Source of the DNA: Linderina pennispora
Lineage: Eukaryota; Kickxellomycota; Kickxellomycetes; Kickxellales; Kickxellaceae
Direction: 5' to 3'
Length of the DNA stretch: 64,000 nucleotides
Assembly (NCBI RefSeq): GCF_002104995.1
Contig: NW_024468262.1
Location: 248,001-312,000 of the forward strand
In this document: in pieces, positions 21,227-33,387 of the stretch
Position numbering within the stretch: the stretch's first letter is position 1
Layout: each line of letters opens with the position of its first letter
Notes under the pieces: generated by a model
Told to the model about the DNA's origin: nothing
What the model saw: the letters and a program-made list of their open reading frames with translations, nothing else
The model's database searches: none
Program-made: the position numbers and the translations under genes

Positions 21227-21234
21227 CTTTTATA
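21227..21234 (-). promoter_or_regulatory. TATA box of catalase gene
   Basis: TATAAAAG read on the minus strand, about 150 bp before the catalase ATG. TATA-containing promoters are common for stress-inducible fungal catalases. Confidence 0.6.
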
Positions 21235-21681
21235 CAGCCGTATTTAGCAGAAAGAGTAGCGAAATTTGGCGCACGCTCGGCAGCAGCATATGAAAAAAAA
21301 TCGCCGCTCCTCCTCCTATATGGCTGCAGTCGCCGCCCCAGCCAATCGAACCAATGTCGGCCACGGGCGAACGGCTGCTTTCACAGCTCCTTGCGACGGC
21401 TGAGAAACCGTGCAAATCTCCTCTTCCACTGTGTACTGGAGGAGCCAATTCCGCCATGTGTCCGTGCGATCCATCTCGGAGCTACTCCTGAGCCCGCGCG
21501 AATTTCTCGAGATAAGATGACGCAGGCCTGCCAGGGTGCGACCTCATGGCGACCTGAAATCACCGGGGATCTGATTACAATCAGCGGGTCTCGGACATTT
21601 GTGCCCAAAAAAGCTGATGGGGCTGTTTCGCGCCAGCTGCAAACTCTTGGTTCCACCTTAATTTCGCAATTTACCTTTAAA

Positions 21682-23173
21682 ATGTCCACAATTACCTCGG
21701 TTCGCGTAGGTGAGTCAGAAGGGGCCAATGAGCACGCAAGCGTAATATAGTCTCAGCTGACGCTAACGTGCAGGTATCAAATTCTGTTATTTAGCCAAAG
21801 GAGGAGCAAAGTTTGCTCCAAAGGCAAAGCCGAGGGCCGAGAGGCGTCGCAAGCAGCCGCAGCAGCTGGAGGGCGAGGACAGGGGCGTCCGAGGCACCGA
21901 CAGACGATGTAGCGGGCAGTAGCATGCAAGCATCGGCTGCCAGCACTCAGCCACAGACGCCTGCAGCAGACGTCGCCCTCATGGCCACAAATCGGCCGCC
22001 ATCTCCTCCGCCACTGCAGATGCCAGCGGTGGCCAGCAGCAGCGGCAGTAGCAGCGGTAGTGGCAGTGGCAGTCAAATCCCACAGATAGCATCGGCTAGC
22101 GGCATCCCGATGGTTGGATCGACCAGCTCCAGTACACAACGGGCCAGCGGCACGCCCATCGTGTTTGGTGGCCCCAAGTCACCACAGCTACACCCGGCGC
22201 GCCGGCTTTCGACATTGATCGGGTCTCCAGGATCGCCTGCAATGAGGGGCCGTCTAGGAACGCTGTCATCACCAGCTATGGCCCCGCTTTCCAGTCCGTC
22301 GTTACAGGCAATGGTTGCCCCTTCGCAACAGCAGCCACGTAAGCGGCGGCGCCGTGGACGGCAGACGTCTGAGGCTAATGCTGCAGAGGATACGGAGAAG
22401 GAGGAGCTGCAGTTAAAGACTGCAGACGACTACCATACCCTGTCGGCAGAGTCTATCAGCAACCTTCCGATCTCATATTTCTGCGGCAAGCCGACCCATG
22501 GAGTCCCGACGCGCGAGTTCATTGAACGCGAAAACGAGCAGATCAAGCGTGTTCACGACGGAAGTCCCACGCGTGGTGACGCCTGTTCCGGAAGAGACTG
22601 CTGCAGAGCCAGCAAAGAAAGAGGAAGACGCTGTTAAAAAGGACGATGAAATCAACCCGATGGCAGCGCAGGTCCAGGATTGTGGACGGTAAGGTCGTGA
22701 TCAACACCGAATCGCTGGTGGTCAGCCGTAACCAGATGGGCAGCACCGAGAATGTGCCTCTGGAGACTGTCGACGAGTCGACCAACACGCGGCTGACAAA
22801 CTCAATGACGTATGTCAAGAAAAAGGCGACGCGCAAGCGCTGGGACAAGGAGGAAACAGAGCTGTTTTTCCAGGCACTGCGCAAGTTTGGCACCGACTTC
22901 CAGATGATCGCATCGATGATTCCGAACCGCAACCGGTACGACATCAAAAACAAATTCCGTGCAGAGGAAAAGAGAAATGGTGCTCGGATTACTGCCGAGA
23001 TTCTGCAGCGTCCGGTTGTCGAGGCGGCTGCAGACCCGGGCCCGCAGACTGTCGAAGGCAATCGGCCCGAGCCCAACGGCCTGGTAGCGCTGTCCGATGT
23101 GTCGGCAGTCGTAGCTGCTGCCGCTGCTGACGTGGATAGGATCGATGACTATGAGCTTGGCGTGCCCAACTGA
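21682..23173 (+). CDS. BDP1: TFIIIB subunit B'' (Bdp1), SANT-domain protein
   Basis: About 467 aa. Exon 1 (21682-21709) encodes MSTITSVRV; an intron at 21710-21794 (donor GTGAGT, acceptor TTAG) joins it to exon 2, giving AKGGAKFAPKAKPR, the typical Bdp1 start. A Ser/Pro-rich disordered part follows, then the conserved C-terminal core (KATRKRWDKEETELFFQALR, KFGTDFQMIASMIPNRNRYD, KNKFRAEEKRN), the extended SANT domain that holds TBP-Brf1 on Pol III promoters. Three one-base shifts (near 21,885, 22,549 and 22,676) must be corrected. The protein is shorter than yeast Bdp1 but carries the essential core. The largest Pol III subunit is also in this window (48355-52872). Confidence 0.88.
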
Positions 23174-24115
23174 GGAAAGTCCAGTGTGTCCGTGACCAAA
23201 AGTCATGGGGGGTTGTGTACTGATGCTGGTCATACGTGGACAAGTGCCAATGATACTGCGTGAGCAGCCTTGGACTCGCGGTCGCCACGCAAAACACGTA
23301 AGCTGACAGAAAATCAGCTCTCCCAAGTGTAATGCTACTTCGATGCTCTCATTGCATTTCACCGGCATCCAGCGCTGCGGCTGGGTATCAGGGCGATGGA
23401 TTGTGAAGGTCGAGAGCACAAGTCCAGCATCGCTGGGTGCCCAAATGCTGACCCGGCTTTTCAGCTACGTTTCTTCCTGGGCAGCGAAGACGGCGTCGAC
23501 TAATCCGTCTTGTCAATATATATATTTGTCCACCCAGGTATAGTGGATGGGGTATACGTCGGTGTATGAGTGTGGCAGCACCTACGCTTTGGGTATCTAG
23601 CACTGCCCTGTGCGTATTTGAGCGCCTCCAGGAGTATTTTTAAACCTCTGTCCGTTGGATGTTCAAACGAATCCTTGATGAGGAACTGGCAGGCGATCTG
23701 AAGCTAAATCATGGGTCTCTGGCCAACTGCCCACGATGGACACACTGGTGCTGCTCTGGCTTTACGCTGGATCCGGTCTTGGCTGTTATCCGTCGACATG
23801 CTGGACCCAAGCGCTGGCCGGAGCGGCTGGCATGGCCAATGTAGCCAGCAGGCCCCGCCAACAGTGGCCAGCACATCTGGGGCTGGTCGCTCCTGCTGAT
23901 CGTGGAAACAGGTGCCACTGACCTGAATTTTTCTAAGCTACGAATTTTTCTCTCTTTGCACGAAACCCCTTGTCTGGCTTCGCGACGTTTTATTTTTTTA
24001 TTTCCTCGCCTCTACTCTTGAATTGTTTTAATTCCTCTTTCCCGGATTGTTGCGTTTATTTTTTATTCAGCATCTCTATTCGAATTTTTAAGCTTTGCCC
24101 AACCACCTGTCAACA
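23174..24115. other. Intergenic region before the B55 gene
   Basis: About 940 bp with only short frames and no recognised family. The last 200 bp are T-rich, as expected for a promoter/leader before the ATG at 24116. Confidence 0.5.
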
Positions 24116-25800
24116 ATGGAGAGTGAGCGCGGCTGGAAGTTCACTCAATGCTTTGGCGATAAAGCCGATTTGGAGGATGTTACCGAAGGTAAGCCAGTTC
24201 CAGGGCAGGAGCAATGTGAGGAGGGAGAGGCCAATGTTGCATCTGCTGAATTGCAGTGTCCCCAAATCCAGCCCAGCCATTCAGCACACCGCCGCATCTC
24301 GCTATTTTTAACACCCGTCGCTGATTACGTTTACAAAACTCCAACTTTGTTTTTTTTTTTCGCTTGCCTACCTGTAGCCGACATTATTTCGACCGTTGAG
24401 TTTGACCAAACAGGCGACTACCTGGCCACCGGCGATAAGGGTGGACGCGTGGTTCTGTTTGAGCGCAGCGACAATGTAAGTAGGGCAGCGCTAGAGGGGC
24501 ATTCCTTCTGGTCCAGTAGAGGAATTTTTTTTCCATTAACAAGTGCACTCTATCCCCACTCCATGCACAGCCAATACTCTGCCGCTTCTCTTTCTAAACC
24601 CCTCTCCCAGCTCTTGTTTTCTTACCGGCTTTAGAAGCAGGGGTGCGAGTACAAGTTCTACACAGAGTTCCAATCGCATGAGCCCGAGTTTGACTACCTA
24701 AAGAGTCTCGAGATTGAGGAGAAGATCAACCGCATCAAATGGCTCAAGCCGAACAACAACTCGCTATACATGCTGACGACGAACGACAAGACGATCAAGC
24801 TGTGGAAGGTGTGCGAGAAGGCGCTGAAGCTGGTGACGGAGAACAACCTGCTTGACGGGGACCGGGCGCCGCCAGCAGACATTTCGCGGCTTCGGCTGCC
24901 CAAGCTGGTGCCGCACGAGAACATAATCGCTGCCATTCCGCGGAAGATCTACGCAAACGCCCACGCCTACCACATCAACTCGATCTCGGTGAACTCGGAC
25001 GGCGAGACGTATCTGTCGGCGGACGACCTGCGCATCAACCTGTGGAACCATGGGCATCAACAACCAGAGCTTCAATATTGTGGACATCAAGCCGACCAAC
25101 ATGGAGGACCTGACCGAGGTGATCACGGCCGCCGAGTTCCACCCGCAGTCGTGCAACTACTTCATGTACAGCAGCAGCAAGGGCACCATCAAGCTGTGCG
25201 ACATGCGCGAGTCGGCGCTCTGCGACCAGCACGCGAAGCAGTTCGAGGAGCCAGAGGATCCCGGATCGAAGAATTTCTTCTCGGAGATCATCTCGTCTGT
25301 GTCTGACGTGCGGTTCAGCTCAGACGGCCGGTACATTCTGTCGCGCGATTATCTGACGCTGCGCGTGTGGGACATCAATATGGACCGCCAGCCGGTGCGG
25401 ACCATCAGCGTTCACGACTATCTGAAGCCAAAGCTGTGCGACCTGTACGAGAACGACTGCATTTTCGACAAGTTCGAGTGCAACTTTAGCGGCGACGGCA
25501 AGCACGCAATGACGGGCTCATACAACAACTACTTTAGCATCTACGACCTGGCGTCGCCCGAAAATGATGTCACCCTGCAGGCTGACAAGAATGCCTTCCG
25601 GGCCAAGCGTGTGCAAGGGTCCGAATGGCGCCAAGAGCAAGGTCGGCATTCCACGCAACGGCCGCCAGGGCGTGAGGAAGGAGGACATTGACGTTGACAA
25701 CATCGACTTTAACCGCAAAATCCTGCACTCGAGCTGGCATCCGAGAGAAAACACGATTGCGGTCGCTGCCACTAATAACTTGTTCATCTTTACTGACTAA
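24116..25800 (+). CDS. CDC55: PP2A regulatory subunit B55 (Cdc55/PPP2R2-like)
   Basis: About 444 aa in three exons: 24116-24188, 24378-24475 and 24637-25800, with GTAAGC/GTAAGT donors and TAG acceptors. Family blocks are clear: [67 protein letters not shown] and the C-terminal [19 protein letters not shown]. This WD40 subunit directs protein phosphatase 2A to substrates in mitosis and stress signalling. One-base insertions near 25,050 and 25,610 shift the frame, and another indel near 24,660 just inside exon 3 is implied by the frame count. Confidence 0.93.
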
Positions 25801-26073
25801 GCCCTCCCTCATGCTCGCCTCTGGCCTGCTGCTCCCTTTGCTTGCCCTGTCCGGTCCGACTCCTTTATGCTAGTATCGCCTGCCAGGTCACCAAGATAGA
25901 GAGAGAGACAGTGAGCGCAAGGGAGCAAGGGGAGTTGTCGGTATGGGCAAGAGAGCGGGAGGCCCAGTTGTCTCTAACTAAAAAAACAAGAACTCGTTGA
26001 CACCACGACCTTTCCGTTTAAACCTCTTTTCCTTTTCTACTCTTCTCAAACACTTCCCTCTTTACCTTCAGAA

Positions 26074-29000
26074 CTACATTTTGTATTGACTCTCAAATAC
26101 ATGCCATGCTCGATATTTGAAGATATAGCTAGCGATACACGTCACAAGCTGCGATAGTGTGCCAGCTAGTATGCAAATGAACTGACCAAATAAATTATGA
26201 TGTTTGCTTTTTGCTTCCAGTGCGTGCTCGCTTTGCCGGGGTTTCTGCACTGCTGCCGCCGCCCCCTTGGCAATGTGGTGTTTGCGGGACTTGGAGATGA
26301 ATTCGCTGGCACTAGCCTCCCCACGGTCACTGCACCCGAGCCACGCCCACCACAGAATGTCCATGACGGGCAGCGCTTCATGGCGCCTGGCATTGCCGCG
26401 CTTGGTGACATCCTCTGACACATTACGCGCATACGACGCGTGCTCCGGCGACAAGAACTTGCTGCGCACCGAGATGGTATCTCTGGCTGTCTGGCGCTGG
26501 TACGTGAATCCTGACGGCACCATGACCAGGTCGCCGGTGTTCTGGAACACGCGGATGGCTTGGGCATCCTCATAGTCTTCGAAGAATTCCGCACACTGCT
26601 TGTCCCCCATGAACGTGCGCGGGGTGATGATCTGGTCGGTGTCAGGAGGGCTGTCGTCAGAGTTGCTGAGGAACGAGCAGAGCTGCTCTTGGAGATGGAA
26701 TGGATAGATATCCCAGACCACAGCAGGGGAAGGGCCGGCGCTTTTAGTGGGCTGGTCATTGGCCGAACGGTCATGGCGTTTGGGCGGCGCTGGTGTCTCG
26801 TCCACAACAGCTAGCTTTGCCTTAGCCTGGCGGCCACGGCGCTTGCTGGCAGCAGGCTGTGCTGACTCCACCTCTGAAGGCGGTTCTGAGGCGCAGACAA
26901 GCAGGTCGAAAGTATCGGCAATGTCGTAGCGTAGGTTGTCGCGTCCACGGCGCTTGGTATTTGGGTCGGTGGACAGTCTGACCATGTGCACCTCCGACAG
27001 AAGCTCCGGCTGCTTGTACTGTGGCGGCAGACGGTTCATGAGATTCAGTTTGCCATCGGGCGCTGTGTACTGTGGGAACGGCAATAGCATCCGCGTCGCT
27101 CTTACCATATCCTCCAGCATTTCCCTGCTTTTTGCCATCTTTGGGTCCTCGTCATCGTCGGCAGTGCTGGATTGCCTTGCGACCTTGAGGGTGGCACGGT
27201 ACGACTTGTCGGCCATGATCTTCGCCGACGGCTTGTTTCCCAGAAACTCAGCTAGCGTAATGTCGCCGATGGGTGTGGTGCGAGTGGTGCCCATGATATG
27301 AACAGTGGTTGGCTGCATGGCAATCGCCTTCAGGAGCGCTGTAGGGGTCCATTTGGTGGCATCGATTTTGTCTGCCAGACCGGTGACCACGACGACGTTG
27401 TCTTCTTCCCACAGCCGTGCAAACTCGCGCAGTGTCAAATCATCCGCACTGACATATATCGGTGCTTTCTGCCACCCCTTCAGCGGGTATTTAGGTAGTA
27501 GCAGGGAGCGCATCCGCGAATCCCATGCTGACTCAAGGAATGCCGACTGCGATCGACTCGGGCCGGCTCCTGGTGTCAAATGTGTGCAAGGCTGCTCGCA
27601 CTCTCTGGCATAGTACTCTAGACGGCTGCCAAAATCCGCGTCGCCGAGGCTAGCGATAACCTCGGTATCTATGTCCACGCGGTCCAGAACCTCGTCCATC
27701 CACGAGCGATCTGTGCGCAGCTCCGGCTCCTCAAGCGGTAGCTCGTTGGCGCACAGCGAGATGGAGCTGTATGACGACGGCTGAGTGGTGTCGAGATGGT
27801 CACAGTACTGGGCGATGCGGTTGACCTTGCGCAGCATCATCTCAAGCTCACCTTCGGTGTAATGCGAGACACGGACAAACTGGCGTTTCGTGTGTCTTTC
27901 AATATAGTGCATGGTCTTCTCGCCTTCCTTGGTAGCAAATCTCTTGCAGTACGACATGTCCTTGGACTGACCCAGCTGAGCGTCGTCAGGTGCTATCGGC
28001 GACTTTACCCCGCGCTCAATCTTGTAGCTGTGCTGGGTGACGTCGGTATCTTCCCAGGCAATGAAGCACTTGGCACAGAACTCTTGCATGCACATACAGC
28101 ATGAAAAGTAGACAGCAAAAATCGGTGCTGCGCAGTGGTCGCACCTCTGGCGGGCGCCCAACGGTACCTTGCGCAGGATGCAAGGGGCTGGTGAGCATGC
28201 ATAGAGCGGGTGGATGGCCGAATCAGCTTCGCTTGCACTCGACGGTTCAGTGGTGTCGTGGAACTGTATGGTACCACGCAGATCGCTATGCATAGCGTGT
28301 GGTGATAGCTCACGTACAATTGCGAGCTCGCGGCGGAGCAGTGATTTCATTGCTGACGCAGTCTGGCAAAGCATGTGGAATTCGACCCAGGTGTCGTTGT
28401 CACCGGGGACAACAGTGCGACTTGGCAATTCGATAGGCGTGATCGGTTGCCGCACCTCAGGCACCTTGGAGATCTCAGAGCGGAAAACCGGACACGGCAG
28501 GTAACGAAAGACTACGCGTCCATCAGTCATAGTAATCGTCAGCTTTGTGACATATCGGATCATCGCGAATCGGCATCCCTTGCCGGCGATTCGGCCAATA
28601 CATGCTCGGCATTGTGGCTGTTTGAGCTCGTTCTTCGCCATACAGCTGGTTGTCTGGGGGACAAGTTGCACCTTGACTGACCGGCACGAGTCGTGCATAG
28701 ATGCCCACGCATCGTACTTTTTCTGCTGGAACACGCGCCATGGTCCCGGGTCTTGAACAACAGGGAACGTATCCATTTCGTACTCGTAAATAGCCTGAAT
28801 GTGTGTTTTCTCTGTGCGCGGCGCGACCAGAGCATGCGCAGGCTCCAGCACATTGGCCGGAATAACGAAGTGATCGAAGGAATCGCCACAGACAGTCAGC
28901 GGGTCAGGCATCAACCGGCAAATGCTTTCGAGCGACAGAGGTGCCTCAGCTCCGCTACTAGGAGCATCTTGTATTTCGTCCAACTCATCTATATCAATAT

Positions 29001-30471
29001 CCCCTGTGAGGCAGTCAGACAGGGAAGAGTCTGTCATATCTCCGTTAGCTACATGCGCTTCAGATGGGCTGACTGACTCTGCAGCTGCTTCTTCAGCTTC
29101 ACGAATTTCAACATCCTGATCAGTCGGCGCTGACCCTGGGCCAGTATCTTCGTGTTTGACGATCTCCTTCAGCATATCGAACGGCCTATGCTCTTCTTCA
29201 ACCAGATCCATGCGTTTCTCCTGAATCTGCGCACAATTGGCCGCAGCATCGGCAGGTGATAGCTCAGAAATACCATCGTCCTTGCTCGTTGGATCAAGAT
29301 CTGATTTATCCTGACCTCTCGGCTTGTGTGGCAGCTCAATCAACCCAGGAACTGGACCTGTTGCTGTCGCATCATTATCAGCGGAATCAGGCTGTGCACC
29401 GTCATGAGTTGCAACATCTTCTGGCAAACTTGCGGGCTCCCGATCGTCACCGATTGGCTCCACCGGTTCAACCACCTGCTGTCGGTTCATTTTGAGTGTC
29501 CAGAATCGTCTATCATATCGCCTGCAGAAGACTCACGGTGAATCTCAGCGTCCTGGTCTACTGACTCTGGCGTAGCACCTTCTCGTTCAACAGATATCTC
29601 CAGCATCTGGCCTGGCTCGCGAGCCCCTCCAACCGGCCATGCAAGCTCCTCAGATAAATCACTGGCATCCCGATCCTGGACCATCTGCTCCGTGTGTTCG
29701 CTTTGTCCAGCAGGTGTACCAATCAATACCTCAACCAGTACGCTAGCCAATGCGCCACCCACTGTCTCGACAGGGTCCGAGTCAGCCATCTCTGTATCCT
29801 GGTCTGCCGACATTGGCTCTGGCTTAAGAACCTCCGGTGTTTGGGGAACAAAATAGTCCACCTCCTGGGACCCACCGTCGTCCGCAACAATGTCTGCTGC
29901 ATCAGCCACGCTGCATGTGTTGATCGGGATCTGCTTTGCCTGGTAGCTCACGCGTATCCGTATCGTCTGCGGTCGTGTCTACAGAAGCGGTGGGTGGGCT
30001 TTAGAACTAACTGTCCCTATGCCGTCCACAGTGGCGCAAAAGCGGGACTCCAAAAGCGGGCCACAAGCAGATCAGTCAGCTCCAAACTTACCTCCTGATC
30101 CGGATGTAGCAGGCCCATATGCAGTTTCTGCCTTTTGACCTGCTGCTGCTGTCTCCACTAGGATGGTCTCTTTCACAGGCTGCTTCTGCTCTGGAGCGCG
30201 CAGACGACGGCGGGCGGATGATGAGCACATATGGATACACGTCATCTGGTTCGCTGCTCGCTCTGCTGGCATCACCAACACTGCTGGCTGCGGTATTGAA
30301 GGTGCTGTGCTGTACGGATACTGGCGCGAGTGCAGCTTTGGCACTTGATTCATCTCCGTTTGTGCTGCGAGAGGACGCTGATCTGGGTGTGCTGCTGGGG
30401 CTACCGCGCCCTTGGCTCTCAGCCTGCTGAGTCATTTCCTGCACCCTTAGCTGTTTTTTTGTCTTTGCCAT
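26074..30471 (-). CDS. KDM3-like JmjC-domain chromatin protein, probably catalytically inactive
   Basis: About 1,425 aa. Exon 1 (30092-30471, MAKTKKQLRVQEMTQQ) and exon 2 (26074-29978) flank a 113-nt intron with a GTAAGT donor. A long acidic disordered N-terminus is followed by a Cys-rich finger (CDHCAAPIFAVYFSCCMC, FCAKCF) and a JmjC domain laid out as in KDM3/JMJD1 proteins. The iron-binding HxD motif is replaced: DNLRYDIADT has Arg (26929-26931) where His is expected and keeps the Asp (26923-26925). The second His is Tyr (26500-26502) in VPSGFTYQ. Lysine demethylase activity is therefore unlikely; a reader or scaffold role is inferred. Shifts are needed near 30,220, near 29,955-29,975 and at 29,487-29,490 (a -1 in an A run). 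The last 1,138 codons are unbroken. Confidence 0.8.
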
Positions 30472-30847
30472 AGCAGGCAATTGGTATATGAATAGATATA
30501 TCAGCTGTGCAAAAAAGAAGTACGTGCAGGCGTAGTGGAGGTATTGGTGCTAGGGGAGGGAAGTGTGGTGGCGACTTTTCGTTGCAAGGGAGTTTGAAAC
30601 CACGATCTTCTCCCAGCTGGCAGTGTCTTCTCGCACGAGTCGCCCGGAGGTTGCCTTATGCGGCATGCCAAATCTTCTCGGCAAACAATAGGCGAAAAGA
30701 GTGGGGCTTGGTGACTTGATCCAATGATCCAAGGCATCAAGCTCTCAGATCGGGCCAGCCGAGGTTGACCGAAATCAGACTTGACGCTTGCGAAAATCAC
30801 TATCTCCTCTTTAACGCTTCCAATTCAACTTTTTTTACTTGCACAGA

Positions 30848-31486
30848 ATGTGGGCTCGACGCTTCGCTGGAAACCTGCTGCAGTCCCGTCTGCCAGCAGT
30901 CAACCTGTCGCTGCTTGCGCGGCCGTCCTCGCTCAGCACGCCCAGCGCTCTTGTCAAAACGCAGCAGCACCAGCAGATTCGCAATTACCAGAATTTGCAG
31001 CCCCGCCGGCGGAAGCACAAGAAGGCGCAGAAGGGCCGCGTGCCTGTACGCACGGGCGGCAGCACCAAGGGCAACTACATGGCGTTTGGCGAGTACGGTC
31101 TGCGCGTCAAGTCTGGTCTGCGTCTGCCGGCAAAGACGATCACGGCCTGCTATGCCACGATCCGGCGCAAGCTGAAGCCAATCAAGGGCCTGAAGGTGTG
31201 GCTGCGCGTGTTCCCCGATATCCCGGTGACGACCAAGGGAACTGAGGTGCGAATGGGTAAGGGAAAGGGTGCGTTTGACTACTGGGCATGCCGTGTGCCC
31301 AAGGACAAGATCATCTTTGAGCTGCAGGGCCCTGGCTTGAATGCAGAGCTCGCCAAGGATGCTCTGCGCCAGGCTGGATTCAAGATTGGTGTGCCGACAG
31401 AATTTGTCATCAAGAACGACGAGACGAAGCAGCCAAAGAAGGCTGATCTGCCGCCGACAACCGTGCCGTTCCACCATGCTAAATGA
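30848..31486 (+). CDS. MRPL16: Mitochondrial ribosomal protein uL16m
   Basis: 212 aa, unbroken, from the ATG at 30848. An N-terminal arginine-rich, acid-free mitochondrial presequence (MWARRFAGNLLQSRLP) precedes the uL16 fold: RRRKHKKAQKGRVP, FGEYGLRVKSG, the conserved TEVRMGKGKGAFDYWACRVP and the C-terminal AKDALRQAGFKIGVPTEFV. It belongs to the large subunit of the mitoribosome near the peptidyl-transferase/A-site region. It is divergent from the KDM3-like gene (376 bp apart) and converges on ALG7 with 62 bp between stops. Confidence 0.95.
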   Translation: MWARRFAGNLLQSRLPAVNLSLLARPSSLSTPSALVKTQQHQQIRNYQNLQPRRRKHKKAQKGRVPVRTGGSTKGNYMAFGEYGLRVKSGLRLPAKTITACYATIRRKLKPIKGLKVWLRVFPDIPVTTKGTEVRMGKGKGAFDYWACRVPKDKIIFELQGPGLNAELAKDALRQAGFKIGVPTEFVIKNDETKQPKKADLPPTTVPFHHAK

Positions 31487-31548
31487 GATAAGTGTCTATC
31501 AGATAGATACCAAAAATATGAGAAAACTGCAGTCTGCCTCAAGTGTAC

Positions 31549-33115
31549 TCAGTAGTAGAAAAGATGGGACAGGCGGTACCGAATAAAGAACGCCAGCAGC
31601 GAGTTGGCCACCTGGATCAGCAAGATGCGGTTGTTGAGCTGCGCCTCGGTCAAACGCTTGCATTTGACCAGCACCAGATTCAGCAGTGTCAGGTTGTTGA
31701 TGCTGACCATGTTTCCTTCCTCATCCCGCTCCACATCCAGGATCCCGAGCAGTTCGTACAGCCGCAGGATGCGTAGACCCAGCGGCTTGGCAGCCTCCAG
31801 CGTTGTCCGGCTCGCGACCATGTACGTCGATCCAGCTGCCTGGCTGCTGGCTGCTTCTGCCGCGCTGCCTGCCCGAGACCGGCTTGCCTTGCCCGTTTTC
31901 CTTGATCCAGCCAGCTTGCCTTTGGCAAAGCTCATCATGGCTGACGACAGCGTCCTATGCACGGCGCCTGGTTCTCTGATCGATGGGGTTGGCGCTGGCG
32001 TATCGGAGTCGCTGTTGGTGCCCACATAGCCATCATCAGAGCCCGCTCCTGAAAGTGCGTCGGTATCGAATTCCTTCTGCAGCCGATTGATGAGTTTGCG
32101 GGGCATCGGGCTGTTGACGACCATCTTGGGCAGCCGGTGGCGAGGACACGGCACAAAGCCAAAAATCTGCGGCGCCGAGTACACAAAGTTGAACGCTTGC
32201 GGCACAAACAGCAGCAGCAGTGTCTTGGAAAAGTGGCCGTGGATTCCACATACGGCAAACGTCATGCCGGCAAAATAGCAGTACGTGTCGCCGACAAATA
32301 CCCGTGCTGGATATACGTTCCAGTAGTACAGGGCCGTGGACACCGAAACAAAGGGCAGCAGCAGGTACAGGGAGAACATGTGGTTCTGCTGTGCCTCGAG
32401 GTTCGAATTGTTGATGTTGGCGATGTCCTTGGCGATGATGGACAAGGCAATGACTATCGACTGGCCGACCTCGACACCGTTGATGCCTGCGAGGATGTTG
32501 ATTGCGTTGGTGCAGAACACCGCCATCAACCCAATGTACACGTAGTATAGCACGCCAAGCTCGACTGTCTTGGTTCCCAGGATATCGCGCAGAAACACTG
32601 GCACCATGACATGTGTTACGCCGTATCCAACATAGTACACGGTCAGTACGGGAATCGACGCAATCGTCGGCAGAAACAGCTTGAACCGCCACCGCAGATC
32701 GAACACATCATCGGCAAATCCCAGGAACACCATACTCTGCAGCGACAGCAGCGCAGACAGATACATCCCGAGCCGGTCGAACGGAAACAACCTCGTGTTG
32801 GCCAGCGTCTGCAAGTCAGCCGACCACAGTGCGCTGAATTGCGCAGGAATGAACAGGAACGTCGCTATCAGGTATATTGTCGCTGCCAGCACGCCCATGC
32901 TCTCAGCCAGCAATGGGCGCGAGGGCTTTGCCATATCGACCCCCGACAGTCCAACGCGCTTGAACGACGGCACTGTCCAGCGGTATGATGCACCAGGTTG
33001 TCAGTCCTGCTAGCAGCGAAATGCAGGTGCACACGGCTAATGGCTCGCTCCTAAACTGCCACATGAGTGCAAAGAGCACTGGGGACGCGGCCAGCGAGAC
33101 CTTGTTGTAGCTCAT
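31549..33115 (-). CDS. ALG7: ALG7, UDP-GlcNAc:dolichyl-phosphate GlcNAc-1-phosphate transferase
   Basis: About 521 aa of ER membrane protein that starts the dolichol-linked oligosaccharide pathway of N-glycosylation. Catalytic-family motifs are present: FLGFADDVFDLRW, NAINILAGINGVEVGQ, VFVGDTYCYFAGMTF and GFVPCPRHRLPKM. About ten membrane helices are visible. A Ser/Ala-rich insert of roughly 90 residues (from about 32,070 down to 31,810) separates the HRLP loop from the last conserved part, making it longer than the yeast protein. The ATG is at 33115 (MSYNKVSLAASPVLF). One extra base near 32,970 splits the first 45 residues from the rest; correction gives a length divisible by three. Confidence 0.93.
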
Positions 33116-33387
33116 TATGAATTAAAAGCGCTCGGGTAAAAGATAAAAATACAAAAGCAGGGAAGCTGTGGGAGAGCAGCAGTGAGAAGCATGGCGCCTG
33201 TTGTTCACTGAAAAGAGCACCACACTTTTGGCTGATAATCAGAACTGCTGATTGCTCCTTTCCCAAACCTCCACTCAGCGCCCGAAACGTCACGGCAACT
33301 GGCGGATTGGCAACTGGCATTGACCAGCCCGGAAATGCGCCTTTAGAGATATGCCAGCAGCAAGCAGACACCTGCAACCGGGTGGGT

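Noticed and set aside
23659-23921. Short overlapping frames before the B55 gene
   Set aside because: Three mutually overlapping frames on both strands with no conserved signature; probably chance.
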